Source: Halomonas sp.
Lineage (GTDB): Bacteria > Pseudomonadota > Gammaproteobacteria > Pseudomonadales > Halomonadaceae
Assembly: GCA_007129225.1 (NCBI GenBank)
Contig: SKVX01000428.1
Span: forward strand, 1 to 5,114
DNA: 5,114 bases
Direction: 5' to 3'
The position numbers and the translations under genes were made by a program. Position 1 is the first letter of the stretch. Each line of letters opens with the position of its first letter. Below are positions 1 to 4,275 of the stretch, piece by piece. The notes under the pieces are model-generated. The model ran no database searches. It saw only the letters and a program-made list of their open reading frames with translations, and had not been told where the DNA came from.

Positions 1-2
1 AG

Positions 3-317
3 ATCGGTCTGGATCTCGTCAGTCAGGAGGATCTGCCGGGAAACGACGCTACCGTCACCTTCCTGCGCGATCCCAAGAGCGGTCATGAGATCGAACTGAC
101 CTATAACCACGATGGCCGCTCCTATGACTTGGGTGATGGCTACGGGCATATTGCCTTCGCGGTGGAGAGTGTCGATGACACTTACGAAGAGTGGAAGTCG
201 CGGGGAGTCGATTTTTCCCTCTTGCCCAAGACCATGAAGAACGGCACGCGGATCGCCTTCGCGGTTGATCCGACCGGCTACAAACTCGAATTGATCGAGA
301 GGCCGGAAGAGGCGTAA
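3..317 (+). CDS. gloA: Glyoxalase I (lactoylglutathione lyase), C-terminal part
   Basis: Glyoxalase I isomerises the hemithioacetal of methylglyoxal and glutathione to S-lactoylglutathione in the cytoplasm. The reading frame is open from the left edge to TAA at 315-317, giving 104 residues; the first 20-25 residues, with the first metal-binding His, lie outside the window. What is seen is a typical VOC-fold glyoxalase: IELTYN with a metal-ligand Glu (visible residue 31), YGHIAF with the ligand His (residue 49) and DPTGYKLELIE with the last ligand Glu (residue 96). The Glu-to-His spacing of 18 is the same as I recall for E. coli GloA. By family knowledge these residues bind Ni or Zn. An in-frame TTG at 129 is not the real start, because conserved sequence continues upstream of it. 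The 3' third is duplicated, in decayed form, at 4082-4206. A stem-loop follows 30 nt after the stop. Confidence 0.93.
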   Translation: MGLDLVSQEDLPGNDATVTFLRDPKSGHEIELTYNHDGRSYDLGDGYGHIAFAVESVDDTYEEWKSRGVDFSLLPKTMKNGTRIAFAVDPTGYKLELIERPEEA

Positions 318-347
318 TTGCGTTATGCCATCATGCATAGCCTAGCG

Positions 348-385
348 GGTGACCATCGATGATGTTCGGGTCATTGGTGGTCACC
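348..385 (+). promoter_or_regulatory. Long stem-loop downstream of gloA
   Basis: Bases 348-363 pair with 370-385: 16 consecutive pairs, three of them G-U, around a 6-nt loop GTTCGG. The outer eight pairs (GGTGACCA with TGGTCACC) are perfect. No T tract follows, so it is not a standard intrinsic terminator. It could protect the 3' end of the gloA transcript, weakly terminate, or act in the leader of the amidase. The second gloA copy also has a hairpin at the same distance from its stop, with similar arms. Confidence 0.6.
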
Positions 386-414
386 ATTACCGGCGCTTGC
401 GAGGTCTGGGTGAT

Positions 415-443
415 TTGAGATCGGCTTGGCGAGGCATGATCAT
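415..443 (+). promoter_or_regulatory. Possible sigma-70 promoter with overlapping palindrome, upstream of amidase
   Basis: TTGAGA (415-420, 5 of 6 to the -35 consensus), a 17-nt spacer and GATCAT (438-443, 4 of 6 to the -10 consensus but lacking the first T). A perfect 10-bp palindrome CATGATCATG (435-444) covers the -10 and could be an operator. Predicted start near 450, leaving a leader of about 20 nt. Weak evidence. Confidence 0.25.
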
Positions 444-456
444 GATATCGAGACAC

Positions 457-461
457 AGGAG
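457..461 (+). promoter_or_regulatory. Shine-Dalgarno site that fixes the amidase start
   Basis: AGGAG at 457-461 lies 7 nt before TTG 469. The other in-frame candidates, GTG 349, ATG 436 and ATG 442, have no comparable site at the right distance. This is why the TTG is chosen. Confidence 0.65.
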
Positions 462-468
462 CATTCAA

Positions 469-1734
469 TTGAACAGACAGGATGCAAGGACCATCGCCGC
501 TTTCCAGGCCAGCCTGAGGCGCGATGAATCTGGTCCCCTGGACTGGTGGCAGGCGTGTCGAGAGCGTATCGACCTCCGTGAGCCCGAGGTACAGGCCTGG
601 GAGTATCTGGCAACGAGCACGCCGGAACCGCCATCCTTGGTCGGTGGCCACTCACTCTGTGGCGTGCCCGTGGGTCTCAAGGACATCATCGAGACTCGGG
701 ACATGCCCACTTCATGGGGGACCAGGGGCTATCTCAAGACCCCCGGCTCACTGGTCGATGCCGCCCTGGTCGCACTACTCGACCAGCAGGGTGCTTTGAT
801 AATGGGAAAGACCGTCTCTACCGAGATGGCCTTCTTCACGCCGGGCAAGACACGTAATCCCCATGATCTGACACATACCCCCGGTGGATCCTCCAGTGGT
901 TCCGCCGCTGCAGTGGCCGATCGTATGGTTCCCTTAGCCTTCGGGACTCAGACCGCGGGTAGTATTATTCGTCCGGCAAGTTATTGTGGGGTGTTCGGTT
1001 TTAAACCAACTTTCGATCTGATTAGTCTCGCCGGCGTCAAGTCTTTCTCGCCCTCTCTGGATACTCTGGGCTGGTTCGCCAATCACATCGAGGATATTTC
1101 CACCACCTTCACGGCACTTACCCAGGCTCGGGATATTCCAGTCCTCGAAGGTCTCAGTGGAGTACGGGTCGGTTTACGCAACTTGCCTGGTGATGTTCCT
1201 CCAGGGTCCGATACAGAACAAGCTCTGGTGCACGCCGCCGAATGCCTGGAACAGGCCGGGGCCAAGGTTTTTCCGCTGCCGCTGGATCGCCGTTACGATA
1301 CTCTCGTTGAACACCAGAAGATTGTCATGGCCTATGAAGCGGCACGCACCTTGGCAAGTGAATACCAAATGTGCGGTCACAGCATGGGAGAAAAGTTGAT
1401 CGCTCAGATAGAACAAGGTCGAGCTACGCCCTATGCGAGCTATATCAACTCACGCCAGGTCACCGAGGAGCTCAAGCAGGCCATCACGACGGTGTTCGCC
1501 GAGGACGTGGACCTGATCCTGGCTGCCAGCTCCATGGGAGCGGCCCCTGCCGGGCTTGACGCGACTGGGGATCCTCTCTATTGCCGTGGCTGGACATTAT
1601 TAGGGTTGCCCTGTCTCAACTTGCCTCTTTATCACAACGGCCAGGGATTGCCCGTTGGTGTCCAACTGGTCGCCGATCGTTTTCAGGATGAGCGACTGCT
1701 TTCCATCGCCCGTGGGCTGATGGAAAACGTTTAA
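469..1734 (+). CDS. Amidase signature family hydrolase
   Basis: A 421-residue protein from TTG 469 to TAA at 1732-1734. The full Ser-cisSer-Lys triad of the amidase signature (AS) family is visible: Lys71 in GVPVGLKDIIE, cis-Ser141 in TPGGSSSGSAAAVA, and nucleophile Ser165 in GTQTAGSIIRPASYCGVFGF. The 24-residue gap between the serines is the same as in GatA and FAAH. The C-terminal segment GLPCLNLPL...GLPVGVQLVA is also standard. By family knowledge it hydrolyses a C-N amide or carbamate bond in the cytoplasm; the substrate cannot be read from sequence. It is not a good GatA candidate: it is shorter than GatA (usually about 480 residues) and no gatB or gatC is adjacent. It follows gloA by 151 bp and precedes the unknown protein by 96 bp. 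Codon use is less GC-biased than in acoA. Confidence 0.92.
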   Translation: MNRQDARTIAAFQASLRRDESGPLDWWQACRERIDLREPEVQAWEYLATSTPEPPSLVGGHSLCGVPVGLKDIIETRDMPTSWGTRGYLKTPGSLVDAALVALLDQQGALIMGKTVSTEMAFFTPGKTRNPHDLTHTPGGSSSGSAAAVADRMVPLAFGTQTAGSIIRPASYCGVFGFKPTFDLISLAGVKSFSPSLDTLGWFANHIEDISTTFTALTQARDIPVLEGLSGVRVGLRNLPGDVPPGSDTEQALVHAAECLEQAGAKVFPLPLDRRYDTLVEHQKIVMAYEAARTLASEYQMCGHSMGEKLIAQIEQGRATPYASYINSRQVTEELKQAITTVFAEDVDLILAASSMGAAPAGLDATGDPLYCRGWTLLGLPCLNLPLYHNGQGLPVGVQLVADRFQDERLLSIARGLMENV

Positions 1735-1754
1735 TGTTTGACGATTTTTGCTGC

Positions 1755-1774
1755 ATATCGCGCAGCGATATTTT
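1755..1774 (+). terminator. Weak intrinsic terminator or attenuator after the amidase
   Basis: ATATCGC (1755-1761), loop GCA, GCGATAT (1765-1771): a perfect 7-bp stem followed by TTT. It starts 20 nt after the amidase stop. The stem is AT-rich at its base and the T run is short, so termination may be partial. GCTGC (1750-1754) can pair instead with GCAGC (1762-1766), giving a competing hairpin that would break this one. Confidence 0.4.
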
Positions 1775-1830
1775 CTAGGCAGGGGAAAGAAGACAGTATA
1801 CAAGAGAACAACATCAAAGAGGAGAAAGGC

Positions 1831-2568
1831 ATGGCAAAGTACTTTACAGACTTTTCTGAATACCCTACCGGACAGACACCTGATGACTGGCGTGATAGCT
1901 GGATCACTGGAGGACATAGCCTGATCGTTCGTGACGCTTCCGGTGCCATGGGGGGTAAGGTTCTAGAACATCGGATAGAAGAAAATGATCGCCGTGCTTG
2001 GGCCTGGGACCGTGTCCCCCGAGGCGCTGCCAAGGTAGAAATCCTCACAAGAATGCGTAGCTCGAGTGGCGATTCTCGTTTCGGTATTATTGCCAGGGGA
2101 GATGGTGAAGGAGTTCGCAGCACCGAACAGGGTGTGACATGCGAGTTTTTCAAGGGATCAAATCATAAGGTCGTTGAGCATGAAGCTCCCAAGCTTGAGC
2201 TAAGGCAGACGCTCTTTTTGGACAGCTACAATCCGGAAGGGGAGCAACTGCGTGGTCCAGAACGTCCCCATGGTGTCGCCAAGATATGGGGAGAAAGCTT
2301 CTTCCCTTGGGTGCCTGGAAAATGGTTTTGGCTACGACTCCAGGTCGAGGAAAGGGATGGTTATCTCTGTGCACGTGCACGAGCATGGGATGAACTGGAA
2401 CCCGACTGGTGGCACTACGATGTCGAGAATATAGAACCGGCAACGGTAGGAGCCAATGGATGGGTCGGCATTACCGGCCAGCGCCTAGAAGGAGTCCGGG
2501 AGTATGACTTTTTCTCGGTGGGTACCGAGGGAGACAGTGCACCGCTGATCAGGCACCATTCACGGTGA
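1831..2568 (+). CDS. Protein of unknown function, Trp-rich, predicted concanavalin A-like jelly-roll
   Basis: A 245-residue protein. ATG 1831 is preceded by AGAGGAGA (1818-1825) at good spacing; the frame is open further upstream but without a comparable site. I do not recognise the family. The start FTDFSEYPTGQTPDDW resembles the first strand of LamG/DUF1080-like beta-sandwich proteins, and the alternation of short beta-like segments (VEILTRMRS, FGIIARGDG, WFWLRLQVEE, GWVGITGQ) through to a C-terminal EYDFFSVGT strand supports a single jelly-roll domain. Twelve tryptophans (about 5%) sit mostly in loops or strand ends, as in carbohydrate-binding folds. There is no signal peptide, membrane segment or lipobox, so it is probably cytoplasmic. 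Such folds also occur in phage structural proteins, but no phage genes are near. Codon use is the least GC-biased here (19 of the first 40 codons end in G or C), a possible sign of transfer. Confidence 0.85.
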   Translation: MAKYFTDFSEYPTGQTPDDWRDSWITGGHSLIVRDASGAMGGKVLEHRIEENDRRAWAWDRVPRGAAKVEILTRMRSSSGDSRFGIIARGDGEGVRSTEQGVTCEFFKGSNHKVVEHEAPKLELRQTLFLDSYNPEGEQLRGPERPHGVAKIWGESFFPWVPGKWFWLRLQVEERDGYLCARARAWDELEPDWWHYDVENIEPATVGANGWVGITGQRLEGVREYDFFSVGTEGDSAPLIRHHSR

Positions 2569-2580
2569 TGACTGACTATG

Positions 2581-2616
2581 GCGTGTAAGCGTCGTCTTAC
2601 GAGCGCAAGGTTTTTT
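2581..2616 (+). terminator. Candidate intrinsic terminator after the unknown protein gene
   Basis: GTAAG (2585-2589) and CTTAC (2596-2600) form a 5-bp stem around CGTCGT; outside them GCG (2581-2583) can pair with CGC (2604-2606) across small bulges. A TTTTTT run follows at 2611-2616. It begins 12 nt after the stop codon, the right place for a terminator, but the stem is short. Confidence 0.4.
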
Positions 2617-2666
2617 ACATTAGACACTTACATATTGGGCATGGTTTCCTACATTGAGGAGGATCA

Positions 2667-2694
2667 TTCAGGGACAGCAGACTACAATTATAAT
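2667..2694 (+). promoter_or_regulatory. Candidate promoter for the aldo/keto reductase
   Basis: A perfect TATAAT at 2689-2694 with TTCAGG (2667-2672, 3 of 6) 16 nt upstream. The predicted start near 2701 would give a leader of roughly 237 nt before the reductase ATG. The -35 is poor, so an activator or another promoter is possible. Confidence 0.35.
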
Positions 2695-2704
2695 GATCTT
2701 GGGC

Positions 2705-2727
2705 GGTCAGGCATTTCGCTGCCGACC
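2705..2727 (+). promoter_or_regulatory. Hairpin in the reductase leader
   Basis: GGTC-A-GGCA (2705-2713) pairs with TGCC-GACC (2720-2727): eight pairs, mostly G-C, with one bulged A and loop TTTCGC. It lies a few bases after the predicted transcription start and just before an orphan AGGAGGT (2728-2734). It could stabilise the 5' end of the message or be part of a leader control element. No T run follows, so it is not a terminator. Confidence 0.45.
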
Positions 2728-2766
2728 AGGAGGTAGCTTCATTCAAACCCTGCAGTCTATCTAAAT

Positions 2767-2815
2767 CTGTTCATTACTGTTCAATGTGCGTGTCGTGGTT
2801 GCACATATTTGCACA
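2767..2815 (+). repeat. Two pairs of helically phased direct repeats
   Basis: CTGTTCA occurs at 2767-2773 and 2777-2783, exactly 10 bp apart. TTGCACA occurs at 2799-2805 and 2809-2815, again exactly 10 bp apart. All four share TGNNCA, and the pairs are offset by 32 bp, close to three helical turns. ATGTGC (2784-2789) and GCACAT (2801-2806) also form a dyad with an 11-nt spacer. One face of the helix would carry all four sites, as for a regulator that binds cooperatively. Confidence 0.4.
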
Positions 2816-2824
2816 ACTGCCTTG

Positions 2825-2865
2825 TGAATTTTTCTCCGTAGACAACTTAAATGCAAAAAAATTCA
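2825..2865 (+). repeat. 9-bp perfect inverted repeat
   Basis: TGAATTTTT (2825-2833) and AAAAATTCA (2857-2865) are exact reverse complements separated by 23 nt. It could be a weak RNA stem or a DNA dyad about 70-110 bp before the reductase start. The arms are A/T-rich, so chance is not excluded. Confidence 0.35.
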
Positions 2866-2872
2866 GTGCCTT

Positions 2873-2890
2873 GCATGAATGGCATGAATA
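2873..2890 (+). repeat. 9-bp imperfect tandem repeat
   Basis: GCATGAATG (2873-2881) is followed directly by GCATGAATA (2882-2890), 8 of 9 identical. It sits about 50 bp before the reductase start. No function is assigned. Confidence 0.4.
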
Positions 2891-2937
2891 ATGCAGCTCT
2901 CGAGGAACATGTGTAATTTCCGGAGGAATGTCTGACT

Positions 2938-3909
2938 ATGCAATACAATACTCTCATAGGTACCGACCTTCGCTTCAGCGCCCTGACCTTCGGCGCCTAT
3001 CGCTTCGCTTCGAAGGATCCGGCGGATACGGAGGCTGTTTCTACCGGGAAGCGAGCCTTGGCTGCTGCCCTCGATGCCGGCATCAACACCATTCATTCGA
3101 GCTTCGAATATGGTACCCGATGGGTTCTTGATGATGTTCTTGGGGAGCGACCCGAGCGACACCAGCTCAACCACATCATCAAGGTACCTTCTCCGGATTA
3201 CGAGGATGCCAGCTTCTCGGAAAAACAATTTCGGGAAACAATCGAGACGGCATTGCGTGAATTGCATACTGACCGTATCACTATTGTCCAGCATCTCCAG
3301 AGGGGTGTTCCCAAGCCGATCATCTACAACTCCCGAGGTGACGTGGACCGGCTGGCCAATTTCGATGCTGTTACGGATGACTTGCTTTCCACCTTCGACA
3401 AGTTGAAGGACGAAGGAAAGGTGGGGCATCTCTACACCTTCACCCACACCCAGGCGTTCGCCGATCGTGCCATAGCGTCTCGGCGCTTCGAAGGAATGGT
3501 CGAGTTCTTTAATGTGATCGAAAACGACATGCTTGATCGTTTCCCAACCATGCGAGAACAGGGGATGGGATTCTTCGCCATGCGTCCGTTCCTCCAGGGG
3601 ATGCTCACCGATCGCCGTGCCGATAGTGCTCGTCTCGAGAATGATGAGCACTTTGGCAAGCAGGAGTGGGTGCCCCATCTGAAGCGCCTGTCGCGCATCG
3701 AGCCTCTGGTCAAGGAAGCCGGCTGGAACTGGGACGAACTGGCACTGCGTTTCGCTCTCCAGCCCGACTTGGTGCCCTCGGTGATCGCCAGCATGAATAG
3801 AGAAGACCAAGTGATACGTGCCGTGGAGGCCATCGACGGTCCTGGGCCGGATGCCGAACTGGTATCACGTATCCGTGAAGTCAGCCGGGATATCCCACTA
3901 GCCGACTGA
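2938..3909 (+). CDS. Aldo/keto reductase family protein with altered catalytic tetrad
   Basis: A 323-residue protein of the usual AKR length (about 310-330), a TIM-barrel NAD(P)H-dependent reductase of aldehydes and ketones. ATG 2938 follows GGAGGA (2922-2927) by 10 nt; the ATG at 2928 abuts that site and is in another frame. Seen in order: LTFGAYRFA near residue 18; DAGINTIHSSFEYG at 46-59, where the family normally reads G-x-N-x-x-D-T-A-x-x-Y-G; IIKVPSP with Lys82; IVQHLQRG with His119; a central G-K-V-G-H segment; MGFFAMRPFLQGML matching the cofactor-site strand of AKRs; and ALQPDLVPSVIASMN near the C-terminus. Tyr58, Lys82 and His119 keep three members of the Asp-Tyr-Lys-His tetrad, but the Asp position is His53. 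The enzyme may be slow, have a shifted pH optimum or a special substrate, or have lost redox activity. Substrate unknown. It appears to be its own transcription unit. Confidence 0.9.
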   Translation: MQYNTLIGTDLRFSALTFGAYRFASKDPADTEAVSTGKRALAAALDAGINTIHSSFEYGTRWVLDDVLGERPERHQLNHIIKVPSPDYEDASFSEKQFRETIETALRELHTDRITIVQHLQRGVPKPIIYNSRGDVDRLANFDAVTDDLLSTFDKLKDEGKVGHLYTFTHTQAFADRAIASRRFEGMVEFFNVIENDMLDRFPTMREQGMGFFAMRPFLQGMLTDRRADSARLENDEHFGKQEWVPHLKRLSRIEPLVKEAGWNWDELALRFALQPDLVPSVIASMNREDQVIRAVEAIDGPGPDAELVSRIREVSRDIPLAD

Positions 3910-3924
3910 ATGGAAGTGAACAGG

Positions 3925-4086
3925 ATGTCCAGCCAGGAAATTGCAAGGCGCCCTGTCGGATGGCGTGGTAATGATGGTATACAACCTGAAGAAATACTTT
4001 TCGGTCGGTAAGACCTTCTTCAGAAAGAACCAACGTGTGGCCAGGCCATCGACGACGTCTCCTTTACCATCAGCAAGGGGGAAGTC
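3925..4086 (+). pseudogene. Remnant of an Opp/Dpp-type ABC transporter ATPase, N-terminal end only
   Basis: Read across frames, this is the beginning of a peptide-transporter ATPase of the DppF/OppF kind. A start MSSQEIARR (ATG 3925, 15 nt after the reductase stop) is in frame 1; NLKKYFSVGKTFFRKNQRV (from 3983) is in frame 2; QAIDDVSFTISKGE (4042-4083) is back in frame 1. This matches the family pattern of L-x-K-Y-F-x-V, a basic stretch, then A-x-D-D-V-S-F-x-I-x-x-G-E just before the Walker A loop. The sequence breaks off there: no Walker A, signature or Walker B motif is present. Two frame changes, near 3960-3980 and near 4040, and an in-frame TAA at 4009 make it non-functional. It is fused at about 4082-4086 to a glyoxalase remnant. 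The close spacing suggests the transporter once followed the reductase in an operon. Confidence 0.75.
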
Positions 4087-4206
4087 GCGTGGCGTCGAAT
4101 TCTCGCTGCTGCCCAAGACCATGCAGAACGGCATGCGCATCGCCTTTGCCGTCGACCCTACGGGTTACAAGCTGGAGAGCTTCGGGAGATGCCGGAAACG
4201 GCTTGA
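4082..4206 (+). pseudogene. 3' remnant of a second glyoxalase I gene
   Basis: Frame 2 encodes SRGVEFSLLPKTMQNGMR followed by IAFAVDPTGYKLE (4085-4177), 28 of 31 residues identical to the intact copy at 198-290; the DNA is 73 of 93 identical, and nearly all changes are silent. After KLE the frame is broken: GAG ATG CCG GAA ACG GCT TGA at 4186-4206 (frame 1) restores the expected end E-M-P-E-T-A-stop, with 8 nt in between where 6 are expected. Everything upstream of the Lys-Ser-Arg-Gly segment is missing, so two of the metal ligands are absent and the product cannot be a glyoxalase. The pattern means this was a separately evolved, once functional gloA that decayed recently, not a fresh copy of the first. 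Confidence 0.88.
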
Positions 4207-4237
4207 TGTCCGCTCCCCTTCCTCGACCGACAACAAG

Positions 4238-4259
4238 GTGGCCACCCCGGGGTGGTCAT
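4238..4259 (+). promoter_or_regulatory. Stem-loop between the gloA remnant and acoA
   Basis: GTGGCCACC (4238-4246) pairs with GGTGGTCAT (4251-4259) around CCGG: nine pairs, two of them G-U. Its core CCACCCCGGGGTGG (4242-4255) is a perfect 14-bp palindrome, overlapped by a second one, GGTGGCCACC (4237-4246). No T run follows. It ends 4 nt before the acoA Shine-Dalgarno (4264-4269), so folding could affect translation; it may equally be the 3' hairpin of the lost gloA. I see no sigma-54 -24/-12 site here, although aco operons often use one. Confidence 0.5.
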
Positions 4260-4275
4260 GACAAGAGGACCTAGT

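Larger units (their letters stand above)
318..468 (+). other. Intergenic region between gloA and the amidase
   Basis: This 151-bp gap holds no convincing gene. The amidase frame stays open upstream to a GTG at 349, but the 40 extra residues are not amidase-like (Arg/His-rich, low-complexity feel) and the GTG lies inside a hairpin arm. The gap contains a long stem-loop (348-385), a possible promoter (415-443) overlapped by a perfect 10-bp palindrome, and the Shine-Dalgarno sequence of the amidase. Confidence 0.6.
2569..2937 (+). other. 369-bp gene-free region with several regulatory-looking elements
   Basis: No ORF here looks coding; the longest ATG-started reading on + is a 23-codon stretch from 2693 that overlaps a -10 box. 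The region is AT-richer than its flanks. In order it holds a weak terminator, a TATAAT promoter candidate, a stable hairpin, two pairs of direct repeats with 10-bp phasing, a 9-bp inverted repeat, a 9-bp tandem repeat and the reductase ribosome binding site. Two orphan Shine-Dalgarno-like runs, GAGGAGGA (2656-2663) and AGGAGGT (2728-2734), have no ATG, GTG or TTG at usable distance. Confidence 0.6.

Noticed and set aside
349..468. GTG 349 as the amidase start (461 residues)
   Set aside because: The GTG sits in a hairpin arm, the extra 40 residues do not match amidase N-termini, and TTG 469 has AGGAG at 7-nt spacing.
1731..2153. 140-residue - strand ORF over the 5' half of the unknown gene
   Set aside because: No ribosome binding site or domain; the + strand ORF is longer, has AGAGGAGA before its ATG and reads as a folded protein.
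2693..2764. 23-codon ORF in the leader of the reductase
   Set aside because: Its ATG overlaps the TATAAT box, it has no ribosome binding site, and the peptide matches nothing known.
2569..2937. Divergently read regulator gene or small RNA in the gene-free region
   Set aside because: No adequate ORF was found on the - strand and no promoter-plus-terminator pair clearly defines an RNA gene.
2928..3131. ATG 2928 as the start of a gene in another frame
   Set aside because: It touches the Shine-Dalgarno sequence and the frame has no AKR similarity; ATG 2938 reads directly into the reductase.
2863..3810. 315-residue ORF on the - strand opposite the aldo/keto reductase
   Set aside because: It mirrors the reductase gene, shows no recognisable domain, and the + strand frame has clear AKR motifs and a ribosome binding site.
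3941..4261. Single 106-residue ORF through the scar as a real fusion gene
   Set aside because: It joins an ATPase fragment to a glyoxalase fragment, with better-matching residues of both parents in other frames at 4042-4083 and 4186-4206, which is the mark of decay rather than a designed fusion.
318..4275. IS element or transposon carrying the block between the gloA copies
   Set aside because: No transposase, terminal inverted repeats or target-site duplication was seen; the flanking similarity is coding gloA sequence, not an IS end.
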